From NCBI GenBank assembly GCA_011523735.1, contig WTGB01000085.1:1-64000 (forward strand): 64,000 nucleotides of DNA, written 5' to 3'. Source of the stretch: Chloroflexota bacterium (GTDB lineage: Bacteria; Chloroflexota; Anaerolineae; Aggregatilineales; Phototrophicaceae). The position numbers were made by a program, and so were the translations under genes. The notes under the pieces were generated by a model, which did no database searches, was not told where the DNA came from, and saw nothing but the letters and a program-made list of their open reading frames with translations. Positions 43,513-52,308 of this stretch are shown piece by piece. Positions within the stretch are counted from its first letter, which is position 1; every line of letters begins with the position of its first letter.

Positions 43513-44982
43513 ATGTCCAAACACCGTTTAAGCCGCCGTGATTTTCTTCGTATGAGTGGCGCGGCCGGCGCGGCAATTGCCGGCGCGACGCCGCTGGGGA
43601 ACCTCGCCCGCGTCGCCGCCCAAACCGATGCCACCATCAATGTGTTGACCGTCGGCGATCCTTGGGATCTGGCGCTGCAAAGCGTGACCGACCAATTCAC
43701 CGAAGCCACCGGCATTGGCGTCAACATCGAGTCCCTCGGCTACACTGCCCTCCAGGCGCGCCTGGTCAACGCCTTTCTCACTCAAAGCGCTGATGCCGAT
43801 GTCATCGCGGTCGACCAGATGTGGATCAGCCAATATGCTGATAACGGCTGGATTCGCTCGCTGGACGACTTTATCGCCATGGACTCGGATGCAAATTTCG
43901 ACGACTTTGTGCCCGAGTGCCTCTATTCGCTGAGTACCTGGCGCAATCACGTCTGGACGCTGCCGATCGCTTCCTACGCCCAGGGCATCATGTATCGCAC
44001 CGATCTCTTTGAAGCCGCTGGGTTGGATCCGCTGCCGTCGTCTGTGGCTGACGCGGGCGATTGGACCTGGGAAGATTACTTCGGCATCCTCGACCAGATC
44101 AATGGCATGGATCTCGATGGCACTAGCATGTATGGCACTACCGTCATCGGCGCGCAGCCGGTGCCAGTCGTGCACATGTATACCCAGCTCTCGGCCAGTT
44201 ATGGCACGCGCTGGTTCACCCAATTCCCCGAGGCGCCCTGGGACTTCAGCCCGACCATCAATAGCGATTCCAACGTGGCCGCGCTGCATGATTGGCTGAA
44301 GCTCTACGCCGCCTCGCCGCCGGAATCCATCAACTACCTCTGGTTCGATGCTGGCACGCGCTTCTCCCAAGGCGATATCGGCATGTTCTATCACTGGACG
44401 CCTTATTTCTATCTGGTCAACAACGAAGGCTACCTCACGGGGACGCCATCTCCAGTGGTCGACAAGTTCGAGACGGCCGTCCTGCCGACGCGGACAGCCG
44501 GTGGCGATCAAGTCGTCAGCCTCGGCGGTTGGTCCCTGGGCATGCCATCGACATCGGCAAATCAAGAGGCCGCCTGGCAGTTCATCAAATGGGCTACCGG
44601 CTCCGAAGCGCAGAAGGCGATGGGCGAGGTCAATGTTAAGGGCTACCAGTTCGCCGATTTCAGCCGCCAGTCCAATTATGACGATGCCGATCTGAACGCC
44701 ATCTATCCTTTCCTCGGCACTCAGCTCGAGATGATGAAGTTGGGCGATGGCAAGATCGTACGTCCGCCGGCGCCGATCTACACCTCGCTGGAAGGCGTCT
44801 ATGGCTTGCAGATCAACCAGGCGATGAGTGGCGGCGTGTCACCGGAACAAGCGCTCGGGACGACGCAGACGCTCTTCCAGAATATCTTGAGCGGCAACCA
44901 GATGATTCCCTACGGCGTCGACAGCTTTGACGACACGCTGGAAAATACGAAGGCATTGCAAGCCAGCCTCTCTGGCATGTAA
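43513..44982 (+). CDS. family 1 extracellular solute-binding protein, Tat-exported
   Basis: 489 residues. The N-terminus SRRDFLRMSGAAGAAIAGA is a twin-arginine signal, so the protein is exported folded. The mature part is a family-1 sugar-binding protein: INVLTVGDPWDLALQSVTDQ, ADVIAVDQMWISQYADNGW, MYRTDLFEAAGLDPLP, GGWSLGMPSTSANQEAAWQF. AAAAGGAG precedes the ATG. It supplies sugar to the permeases encoded downstream. The ATPase is missing, as usual for family-1 importers that share MsmK/UgpC-like ATPases. The repeat at 45009-45082 separates it from the permeases. Confidence 0.9.
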   Translation: MSKHRLSRRDFLRMSGAAGAAIAGATPLGNLARVAAQTDATINVLTVGDPWDLALQSVTDQFTEATGIGVNIESLGYTALQARLVNAFLTQSADADVIAVDQMWISQYADNGWIRSLDDFIAMDSDANFDDFVPECLYSLSTWRNHVWTLPIASYAQGIMYRTDLFEAAGLDPLPSSVADAGDWTWEDYFGILDQINGMDLDGTSMYGTTVIGAQPVPVVHMYTQLSASYGTRWFTQFPEAPWDFSPTINSDSNVAALHDWLKLYAASPPESINYLWFDAGTRFSQGDIGMFYHWTPYFYLVNNEGYLTGTPSPVVDKFETAVLPTRTAGGDQVVSLGGWSLGMPSTSANQEAAWQFIKWATGSEAQKAMGEVNVKGYQFADFSRQSNYDDADLNAIYPFLGTQLEMMKLGDGKIVRPPAPIYTSLEGVYGLQINQAMSGGVSPEQALGTTQTLFQNILSGNQMIPYGVDSFDDTLENTKALQASLSGM

Positions 44983-45008
44983 ACGCTTCCCACGTCTTGG
45001 GGTCTATG

Positions 45009-45082
45009 TGTAAGGGCGATCTACCTGGTCGCCCGCGTCAGTACAAGTCCACAAACGGGCGATCCGCCGGGTCGCCCCTGCA
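45009..45082. repeat. pair of palindromic repeats forming a small inverted element
   Basis: TGTAAGGGCGATC with TACCTGGTCGCCC, then a 21-nt spacer, then GGGCGATCC with GCCGGGTCGCCCCTGCA. Each half is a hairpin, and the outer ends TGTAAGGGCGA / TCGCCCCTGCA are inverted copies of each other at 9 of 11 positions, giving a MITE-like layout between the binding-protein and permease genes. Confidence 0.7.
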
Positions 45083-45123
45083 AGTTCAATGGCTAAAAGG
45101 GATTGGGGCTTTCGGGGCTAATA

Positions 45124-46002
45124 ATGAAGTTTCGCAGAAGACTTCCATACCTGCTCCTCGCGCCATCCATCATCGTCCTGCTGGCGCTGATCCTTTATCC
45201 GCTAGGTTTCGCCCTGCGCAATAGCTTCTGGTTCTGGAACCTGCAGACCAGCCCGATGCCGCTCTACCATTCGGGCTGGGACAACTATCGCATGGTCTTC
45301 CAGGTCACGCCCTTCGGCGAGGCGCTGAAGAATACCCTATTGCTCGCGGGTATCGGCACATTCGCGCAATTCTGGTTTGGCATGGGCATCGCGCTCTTGC
45401 TGCACACCCATCTGCGCGGTATGAGCTTCTGCCGCGCCCTGCTGATTATGCCGACGACCTTGGCGCCAGTCGTCGCCGGTTTTCTCTTCCGCTACCTGCT
45501 GGAGCCAAAAGGCGGCGTCTTGCCCTGGCTGCTGCAGGGTATTGGTTTCCCAGTGCCGCCACAAGGCTTCCTCGGCAATGCGGGCACCGCCCTCTTCAGC
45601 ATCGGCGTCGTCGATACCTGGCAGTGGACGCCCTTCTTCGCCATCGTGCTTTACGCTGGTTTGCTGTCTATTTCTGAGGAAGTAGTGGAAGCGGCTTTGG
45701 TGGACGGCGCCTCGGCCTGGCGCTTGTTCTGGTCGATTTCTTTGCCGCTGCTGCGCCCCATTGCCGCCTTCCTGGTGATGATCCGCTTCATGCAGCTATT
45801 CAACAGCTTCGACCTCGTCTATGTCCTGACCAACGGGGGACCCGGCACCTCATCGCGAACGCTCAGTTTCAACCTCTACCGCGAGGGCTTGGTCAATTAC
45901 AACATCGGTTTAACCGCCGCCATGACCTGGCTGGTCGTTATCATCGTCACCATCATCATCAATCTCTATCTCTTTTTCATCTATCGTAAACGGGACTGGT
46001 GA
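45124..46002 (+). CDS. sugar ABC transporter permease 1 (MalF/LacF-like)
   Basis: 292 residues with six predicted spans (first YLLLAPSIIVLLALILYPLG). The EAA loop that touches the ATPase is EEVVEAALVDGASAWRLFWS, then ISLPLLRP. The family-typical VYVLTNGGPG follows. It forms the channel with the next gene. The ATG at 45124 was chosen because the frame start at 45103 is a rare codon and GGGGC lies before 45124. Confidence 0.92.
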   Translation: MKFRRRLPYLLLAPSIIVLLALILYPLGFALRNSFWFWNLQTSPMPLYHSGWDNYRMVFQVTPFGEALKNTLLLAGIGTFAQFWFGMGIALLLHTHLRGMSFCRALLIMPTTLAPVVAGFLFRYLLEPKGGVLPWLLQGIGFPVPPQGFLGNAGTALFSIGVVDTWQWTPFFAIVLYAGLLSISEEVVEAALVDGASAWRLFWSISLPLLRPIAAFLVMIRFMQLFNSFDLVYVLTNGGPGTSSRTLSFNLYREGLVNYNIGLTAAMTWLVVIIVTIIINLYLFFIYRKRDW

Positions 46003-46006
46003 GCAG

Positions 46007-46837
46007 ATGCGCGCGCCGACAACGAGCCAGAAAATCATCATCTACACGCTCATGGCGCTGGTTATGATCTTTTTCGTGGGACCGATCTTCTGGTTCATCC
46101 TGCTGGCTTTCCGTCATCCCAGCGATGCTTACAACCTTCCGCCCGAACTCATCTTCCAGCCCGATCTCGGCAACTTCATGACCACCTTCGTCGACCCCGG
46201 CAATAACGCCATCCAACTCGTCAACAGCCTCGTCGTCAGCAGCGGCGCCACCTTGCTCAGCTTGCCCTTCGCTCTCTCCGCCGCCTATGCCCTGTCGCGC
46301 TTCGCCATGCGCGGCAAAGACTTCATCATGAACTGGTATATCAGCCTGCTCATCGCGCCGCCCATCGTCTTCGTCATCCCATATTTCATTCTCATGTCCT
46401 GGATCGGCTGGGCTGGCAGCTACCAGGCGATGATCTTCACCCTGCAAACGTTGGCGATTCCCTTTTCCGTCTGGCTGCTCAAGAGCTTCATGGACGAAGT
46501 GCCAATCGACCTGGAAGAAGCCGCCTGGGTCGATGGCGCCAATCGTTTCTCCGCCTTCTTCCGCATCATCATCCCGCTGGCGCTGCCGGGCATCATCGTC
46601 ACGTCCATGTTCACTTTCGTCTTCAGTTGGAATAATGTGCTCTTCCCGCTCGTGCTCAGCAAGCAAAGCACGACCACGCTTCCCGTCGGCACGATCAGCT
46701 TCTTCGCCTCGACCGGCGTCTACTGGGGGCATATCGCGGCGACGGCGGTTGTCGCCATGCTGCCGCCAATGATCATCTTCTTGCTTCTGGGACGCTATGT
46801 TGTTCGCGGCTTAACCTTCGGTGCAGTGAAAGGATAA
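46007..46837 (+). CDS. sugar ABC transporter permease 2 (MalG/LacG-like)
   Basis: 276 residues, six spans (IYTLMALVMIFFVGPIFWFI first). The EAA loop is PIDLEEAAWVDGANRFSAFF then RIIIPLALPG; SYQAMIFTLQTLAIPFSVWLL is typical of MalG-like partners. It starts 4 nt after permease 1 and ends 9 nt before the oxidoreductase, one operon. Confidence 0.93.
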   Translation: MRAPTTSQKIIIYTLMALVMIFFVGPIFWFILLAFRHPSDAYNLPPELIFQPDLGNFMTTFVDPGNNAIQLVNSLVVSSGATLLSLPFALSAAYALSRFAMRGKDFIMNWYISLLIAPPIVFVIPYFILMSWIGWAGSYQAMIFTLQTLAIPFSVWLLKSFMDEVPIDLEEAAWVDGANRFSAFFRIIIPLALPGIIVTSMFTFVFSWNNVLFPLVLSKQSTTTLPVGTISFFASTGVYWGHIAATAVVAMLPPMIIFLLLGRYVVRGLTFGAVKG

Positions 46838-46846
46838 GATCAGACC

Positions 46847-47878
46847 ATGAAAAAAACTGGATTCGGCGTCATCGGCACGGGCATCGTCGGCGGCGCCTGG
46901 CACGCCCAAGTCTATCACCACTTGCCCCAGGCGGAACTGATCGCCGTCTGCGACCTTAATGAAAGCCGCGCCCGCGAAATCGCCGACCGTTACGGCGTGC
47001 CCCACGTCTATACCGATTATCGCGCCTTGCTGGCCAATCCCGATATTGCTGCCGTCTCTATCGCCACGCCCGATTTCGCCCACCGCGAGATCGCTGTCGC
47101 CGCTGCCCAAGCGGGCGTGCATATCTTGGTGGAGAAGCCGCTGGCCACCACCTTCGAAGACGCCGAGGCGATACTTTCCGCAGCCGAGGCCGCTGGCGTC
47201 AAGCTCATGGTCGACTTCCACAATCGCGTGAACCCCGCCTTTGTCACGGCGCAGCAGGCGGTGCGGAACGGCGAACTCGGCGAACTCAAATATATCTACG
47301 CCCGCCTCAGCAATACGACCTTCGTGCCGATGCAGATGCTGCCCTGGGCGAGCAGGAGTTCAGCGCTCTGGTTCCTCGCCAGCCACACGCTTGACTTGTC
47401 CTGCTGGCTGCTGGGCGACAAGCCCAAGCGCGTCTATGCCGTCAGCCGCTCCGGAGTGCTCCAGGGAAGGGGCATCGACACCCAGGATTTCCACGTCGCC
47501 ATCGTCGAATTTGAGCGCGGCGCGGTTGTCACATTGGAAAACAGTTGGATCCTGCCGGAGACCGAACCCAACGTCTTCAACCTCAAAATGGAAATACTGG
47601 GAAGCGACGGCGTGATGTACATCAATACCTCCGACAATCGCACTGTCGAGAAATACACCCGCGACGCGGTCAGCCTGCCCGACACGCTCGGCTTCACCCT
47701 CGACGCCGGTTCAGCCCGGCTGAGCGGTTTCGTGCTTGAAGCCATCGCCCGCTTCGTCGATGCCGTTGTCGATGACAAACCCGTACTGGCGACCGGCGCG
47801 GAAGCCGCGCTCGTCACCCGCGTCTTGACCGCCATTGAGGAGTCTGCTCAAACTGGTCAGCCGATTGAGCTTGACTAG
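46847..47878 (+). CDS. Gfo/Idh/MocA family oxidoreductase
   Basis: 343 residues. Rossmann motif GVIGTGIVGGAWHAQ, the AVSIATPDFAHREIAVAAAQ strand, then HILVEKPLATTFEDAE with the catalytic Lys of the EKP motif; the second half is the alpha/beta substrate domain (NVFNLKMEILGSDGVMYI). It oxidises a sugar or inositol ring at the expense of NAD(P). Its place between sugar permeases and an FGGY kinase suggests it works on the imported sugar. Confidence 0.93.
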   Translation: MKKTGFGVIGTGIVGGAWHAQVYHHLPQAELIAVCDLNESRAREIADRYGVPHVYTDYRALLANPDIAAVSIATPDFAHREIAVAAAQAGVHILVEKPLATTFEDAEAILSAAEAAGVKLMVDFHNRVNPAFVTAQQAVRNGELGELKYIYARLSNTTFVPMQMLPWASRSSALWFLASHTLDLSCWLLGDKPKRVYAVSRSGVLQGRGIDTQDFHVAIVEFERGAVVTLENSWILPETEPNVFNLKMEILGSDGVMYINTSDNRTVEKYTRDAVSLPDTLGFTLDAGSARLSGFVLEAIARFVDAVVDDKPVLATGAEAALVTRVLTAIEESAQTGQPIELD

Positions 47879-47891
47879 CGGAGCTTCCAAC

Positions 47892-49424
47892 GTGGACGAC
47901 CGCCTGCTGCTGGGCATTGATATCGGAACCTCAAGCTCAAAAGGAGTGCTGGTCTCGTTCGACGGGCAAATCGTGGCAGAATACTCCGTACCCCACGACT
48001 TTGAGATGCCCCAGCCGGGCTGGGCGGAGCAAGACGCCGATGCCGTCTGGTGGCATGATTTCTGCGCCATCTCGCGCGTTCTGATAGATAGAGCGGATAT
48101 CGACCCGAACCGCATCGCCGGCGTCGCCTGCAGCGCCATCGCCCCCACCATGCTGCCTCTCGACGAAAACTATCGTCCCCTGCGCCCCGCCATCCTTTAC
48201 GGCATCGACACTCGCGCCGGCGCCGAGATCAGCGAATTGACGGAGGCATTAGGCGAAGACACCATGTTCCAGCGCGCCGGTCATACCCTTTCGGCGCAAT
48301 CAATCGGTCCCAAGGTGCTCTGGTATCGCCGAAATCAGCCCGAGCTATTCCAGCGCACGCGCAAGATCGTCACCGCCGCTACCTACCTCGTCTTCCGCCT
48401 GACCGATCGCTTCGTCCTCGACAATTATGTCGCGCCTTACTTCACTCCTTTCTTTGATGTCAGCCAGCTGAAATGGCATGAAGACTGGGTCGAGCGGATC
48501 TGCCCGCTGGAGTGGCTGCCGGAGACGGACTGGTCGGTGGAACGCGCGGGCACTGTGACAAAACAAGCAGCGGCGGAAACCGGCATTCCCGCTGGCACGC
48601 CGGTCGCGGTCGGCACAGCCGATGCCCTGGCGGAAGCTGTCGCTGCCGGCGCCACCGCCAATGGCGACCTCATGGTCATGTACGGCACGACGCTCTTCCT
48701 AATCCAAACGACAGCGAAATATCGCCCGCATCGCGATCTCTGGGCATCGGTACATCTGCAGCCCGGCGCGGCCATCCTCGCGGCCGGCATGTCGACCTCA
48801 GGCGCGCTGCTGCGCTGGTTCCGCGATGAGCTCGGCGCGGAGGAACGCGCGGCCGCCGGGCAGACCGGCGCTGAGGCCTTTGCGATTCTGGCGGAGTGCG
48901 CCGCCCAGACGCCACCGGGGGCTGACGGCTTGATCACACTGCCTTACTTCAGCGGCGAGCGCACTCCCATCAATGACGTTCACGCCAAGGGACTCTTCTT
49001 CGGCTTGACGCTCAGCCATACTCGCGCCCACCTCTACCGCAGTTGTCTCGAAGGCATCGCCTTTGGTCTGCGCCATAATATCGAAACGATGGCGGAGGCC
49101 GCTGCCTCCCCACGGCGTCTGATCGCCATAGGCGGCGGCGCGCAGGACGCGCTTTGGCTGCAAACTTGCAGCGATGTGACCGGTCTGCCCCAGGACGTCC
49201 CGCGGCAGACCATCGGTGCTGCTTATGGCGATGCCTACATCGCGGGCCTGGCGGCTGGCATTTTCAGCGACTTCTCGCCGCTTGCCGATAGCTGGGTTAA
49301 AATCGACCATCGCATAGAGCCGGATCCGTCGAACTCGGCTCTCTACGATGCACTGTATGCGATCTATCGCGACTTGTATCGCGATACGCGCCGCCATATG
49401 TCCAGGCTGTCGCGTCTCACTTGA
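47892..49424 (+). CDS. FGGY-family carbohydrate kinase (xylulokinase-like)
   Basis: 510 residues. The actin-fold ATP site is seen in LLLGIDIGTSSSKGVLVSFD; QPGWAEQDADAVW is typical for xylulokinase and ribulokinase-like members. GTPVAVGTADALAEAVAAGA and LIAIGGGAQDALWLQTCSD (ADENOSINE motif), then GLPQDVPRQTIGAAYGDAYI, show an intact C-terminal domain. It phosphorylates a sugar or polyol. GTG 47892 follows GGAG at 9 nt; the open frame starts earlier at 47835, inside the previous gene. It ends the carbohydrate cluster. Confidence 0.92.
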   Translation: MDDRLLLGIDIGTSSSKGVLVSFDGQIVAEYSVPHDFEMPQPGWAEQDADAVWWHDFCAISRVLIDRADIDPNRIAGVACSAIAPTMLPLDENYRPLRPAILYGIDTRAGAEISELTEALGEDTMFQRAGHTLSAQSIGPKVLWYRRNQPELFQRTRKIVTAATYLVFRLTDRFVLDNYVAPYFTPFFDVSQLKWHEDWVERICPLEWLPETDWSVERAGTVTKQAAAETGIPAGTPVAVGTADALAEAVAAGATANGDLMVMYGTTLFLIQTTAKYRPHRDLWASVHLQPGAAILAAGMSTSGALLRWFRDELGAEERAAAGQTGAEAFAILAECAAQTPPGADGLITLPYFSGERTPINDVHAKGLFFGLTLSHTRAHLYRSCLEGIAFGLRHNIETMAEAAASPRRLIAIGGGAQDALWLQTCSDVTGLPQDVPRQTIGAAYGDAYIAGLAAGIFSDFSPLADSWVKIDHRIEPDPSNSALYDALYAIYRDLYRDTRRHMSRLSRLT

Positions 49425-49503
49425 ACGACAAAACATCTTCTTGTAGGCTGTAAGCTTGGCGCATGAGTTGACACTTGCGGTTAAGCATTGAAAGGAAACC
49501 GAA

Positions 49504-49875
49504 ATGGCATCTAAGAGCGCAGCAAAAAAGGATGCCGACAACCTGGCGGCCGTGCTGGACAAGATTCCTCAGATGTTCGGCGACCACGCGGATGTCGGTC
49601 TGCGCTTCCATGAAATCATCATGGAGACCGCGCCGGAGCTCAAACCCAGACTGTGGTACGGCATGCCCGGTTACGCCCGCAGCCGTAGCGCGCCCGTCCT
49701 CGTCTTTATCCGCATGGATGATTATGTGACCTTCGGCACCACTGAGAAAGCGAATATCGTCCTGGAAGAAGGCGCTTCCGATCAACTCATTCCCAATGCC
49801 TGGTTCCTTACTACCGAGTTGGACGAAGCGACCGAAGCCAGAATCGCGGAGATTGTGCGGAGGGGAGTGGGTTGA
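49504..49875 (+). CDS. DUF1801 (YdhG-like) small protein
   Basis: 123 residues. The sequence ELKPRLWYGMPGYARSRSA, PVLVFIRMDDYVTFGTTEK and SDQLIPNAWFLTTEL fits DUF1801/YdhG. This fold is shared with frataxin-like proposals, but its function is not established. AAAGGAAA precedes the ATG. It stands alone after the kinase gene. Confidence 0.75.
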   Translation: MASKSAAKKDADNLAAVLDKIPQMFGDHADVGLRFHEIIMETAPELKPRLWYGMPGYARSRSAPVLVFIRMDDYVTFGTTEKANIVLEEGASDQLIPNAWFLTTELDEATEARIAEIVRRGVG

Positions 49876-49972
49876 GGGCGGGCTGTCTGGCTTGTTCACG
49901 ACGACCCGCAATAGACATCCCCCCGCTTCTCCAGCACAATAGCCCGCGTCGTTGCGCCAGCTAGGAGCCCCC

Positions 49973-50812
49973 ATGCCTTACGAACCGAATATGTACGACT
50001 CGCACATGCACAGTACCCTCTGCAAACATGCCCGCGGTCCCCTGAGCGACTACGCCGCCCAAGCCGAGCGGAAAGGGCTGCGCGGCATCACCGTCACCTG
50101 CCATAGCCCCATGCCCTTCGGCTGGAACCCCAATGTGCGCATGACGGTCAAGCAGTTGCCGCAATATGTCGATATGGTGGCGGAAACGCGCGCCGAATAC
50201 GCCGGGCGCGTCGATGTGCGGCTGGGCTTGGAAAGCGACTACCTGCCCGGTATGGAAAGCTGGCTGGACGACCTGCACCGCCGCTATGATTTCAGCTACA
50301 TTCTCGGCTCGGTGCATCCCCAGACCGACGAATACAAATCGCTCTATCTCGAAGGGTCAACCCGCTTGGAATACGAAAAGAGCTACTTCGAGAATCTCGC
50401 CAATGCCGCCGAGAGCGGGCTTTTCGACTGCCTCAGCCATCCTGATATCGTTAAAATCGTGCATCCACAGCAGTACAAGGTCGCCGAGCACATGTATACC
50501 ATCCGCCGCGCCCTCGACCGCATCGCCCGCGCCGGCACAGCTATGGAGTTGAATACCAGCGGCGTCAACAAACCTTATCGCGAAATGAACCCCGGACCGG
50601 AGATCTTGCAGGAGATGGCGCGGCGCAATATCCCCGTCGTCATCGGCTCAGATTCCCACGATGCCCACCGCGTCGGCGCTGACTTTGACAAAGCCCTGCA
50701 AATGCTGCAGAACGCCGGCTACGAGAGCCTGAGTTACTTCATCGACCGCGAACGCCGCGAATTGCGCATCAGCGAAGTCTTCCTCGCCGAATTGCAGCCC
50801 CGCCTGGTTTAG
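49973..50812 (+). CDS. PHP-domain phosphoesterase, histidinol-phosphatase-like
   Basis: 279 residues. All PHP metal motifs are present: DSHMHSTLCKHA, the CHSP and GLESDYLP loop, GSVHPQTD, LSHPDIVK, and VIGSDSHDAHRVG. It hydrolyses phosphate esters with a tri-metal centre; closest to HisK/HisJ-type histidinol phosphatases, but no his genes adjoin. AGGAG lies close to ATG 49973, so the start at 49952 is rejected. It converges with cfa. Confidence 0.88.
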   Translation: MPYEPNMYDSHMHSTLCKHARGPLSDYAAQAERKGLRGITVTCHSPMPFGWNPNVRMTVKQLPQYVDMVAETRAEYAGRVDVRLGLESDYLPGMESWLDDLHRRYDFSYILGSVHPQTDEYKSLYLEGSTRLEYEKSYFENLANAAESGLFDCLSHPDIVKIVHPQQYKVAEHMYTIRRALDRIARAGTAMELNTSGVNKPYREMNPGPEILQEMARRNIPVVIGSDSHDAHRVGADFDKALQMLQNAGYESLSYFIDRERRELRISEVFLAELQPRLV

Positions 50813-50824
50813 GCTGTTCGACGA

Positions 50825-52138
50825 TCAGTTGTTGTTGTACCAGTCATCGCGATTGAGCGGCAGATCGCCAGCAGCGCCTTTGCCATCGCGAGACTTGTAC
50901 AGCAATGCCTGGTGGATCGAGTTGTAGCCGGACTCGAAAACCCAGCGCGCGCCCGCCAGGTAAATCCGCCAGCGCCGATAGCCAATCGGACCCAGCATGT
51001 CCAAAACCTCGTCCGCATGCGCCTCGTACCGCGCCAGCCAATTCTTCAGCGTGAGCGCATAATGCTCCCGCAAGCTCTCCACATCGCGCACTTCAAAGCC
51101 GGCTTTCGCCGCCATATCCAGCACGTAGGCGATATGCTGGCTGTCGCCATCCGGGAAGATGTACTGCTGGACGAATGAATCCTTGGCTTGATACTGCGGT
51201 ACTTTCGGCGCTTGAAACAAGGTAATGCCGTGATTGAGAAAGACCCCGCCCGGTTTGAGCAAGCGGTAGGCTTTCTTAAAATAGATGCCCAGGTTCTCCC
51301 GTCCCACATGCTCGACCATGCCGACGCTGACGATCTTGTCGAAGCCTTTGCTCTCATCGACATTCCGGTAATCCAGCAGCTCCGCCTGGCAACGGTCGGA
51401 AAGTCCCGCCTGTTCGATCCTTTCGTTCGCCAGCGCCAATTGCTTTTCCGCCAGTGTGATACCCAGCGCCTCGACCCCGTAATGCTCCGCCGCGTGCATA
51501 ATCAGCGCGCCCCAGCCGCAGCCGATATCCAGCAGGCGGTCGCCCGGCTCCAGGCGCAATTTGCGGCAGATATAATCCAGCTTGCGGCTCTGTGCGGCGT
51601 CGATGCTTTCCTCCGGGTCTTTGAAATAGGCGCAGGAATAGACCATCTTCTCGTCAAGCCAAAGCTGATAAAACTCGTTGGAGACATCGTAGTGGTACTG
51701 AATCGCCTGCATATCGCGGTTGACCGAGTGCTTCTGCCCCGAAATATGCGCGATCTGAGTATTGCTGCCGGGATCGCGGGAGGGCAAGCGGAGCAGCTTC
51801 GGCGCAAAGCGCAGCGTATCGCTCAAGCTCCAGCCTTCCCACAGGTAGCGCGCCAGGTCAATCGCCGCGTATAATTCGCCTTCGATCTCGAAGTCGCCGA
51901 ACATGTACGCTTCGCCCAGCTTCCGCTCCGTCGGCGGGAAGAACATCCGGCGCAGCGCTGATGGACCCGTGAGTACAATCGTGAATTGATGTTCGCTGCT
52001 GCCCTGCGGCTCCCAGACTGTGCCCTCCCATAAGCGAATGGCGAAATCGCGACCCGGATAATCGGCAAACACCGCGTTGAGCAGATCCAGCGTGTTTGTC
52101 ACATGACTATCGCGCGTCATGACTCGTGCATCAACCAT
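50825..52138 (-). CDS. cfa: cyclopropane-fatty-acyl-phospholipid synthase
   Basis: 437 residues. The CFA/mycolic acid methyltransferase family features: IQYHYDVSNEFYQLWLDEKM then VYSCAYFKDPEE, the SAM motif LLDIGCGWGALIMHAAE, VEALGITLAEKQLALANERI, KIVSVGMVEHVGRENLG, and QQYIFPDGDSQHI. It adds a methylene group from SAM to unsaturated phospholipid chains in the membrane. An almost perfect Shine-Dalgarno AAGGAGGT lies 5 nt before the ATG at 52138, so the frame's extension upstream is excluded. Confidence 0.94.
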   Translation of the reverse strand: MVDARVMTRDSHVTNTLDLLNAVFADYPGRDFAIRLWEGTVWEPQGSSEHQFTIVLTGPSALRRMFFPPTERKLGEAYMFGDFEIEGELYAAIDLARYLWEGWSLSDTLRFAPKLLRLPSRDPGSNTQIAHISGQKHSVNRDMQAIQYHYDVSNEFYQLWLDEKMVYSCAYFKDPEESIDAAQSRKLDYICRKLRLEPGDRLLDIGCGWGALIMHAAEHYGVEALGITLAEKQLALANERIEQAGLSDRCQAELLDYRNVDESKGFDKIVSVGMVEHVGRENLGIYFKKAYRLLKPGGVFLNHGITLFQAPKVPQYQAKDSFVQQYIFPDGDSQHIAYVLDMAAKAGFEVRDVESLREHYALTLKNWLARYEAHADEVLDMLGPIGYRRWRIYLAGARWVFESGYNSIHQALLYKSRDGKGAAGDLPLNRDDWYNNN

Positions 52139-52220
52139 TGCTGACCTCCTTCTTCCACTCTGCCGGGGAACGGCGGCGGCTGGGAACAAACAAATTCCAC
52201 TCCAGATTATTTTGCGCGCC

Positions 52221-52250
52221 ATTATAACAACATCAGCAACGATGTGCGAA
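52221..52250 (-). promoter_or_regulatory. cfa promoter
   Basis: On the minus strand TTCGCA (52245-52250), 18 nt and TATAAT (52221-52226), with TG one base before the -10. The start site would be near 52214. Confidence 0.5.
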
Positions 52251-52308
52251 ACCTGTTCGTATACTGCCATATAACGAAGCGTCCACACCGACCGTCTGGC
52301 ACTGATGA

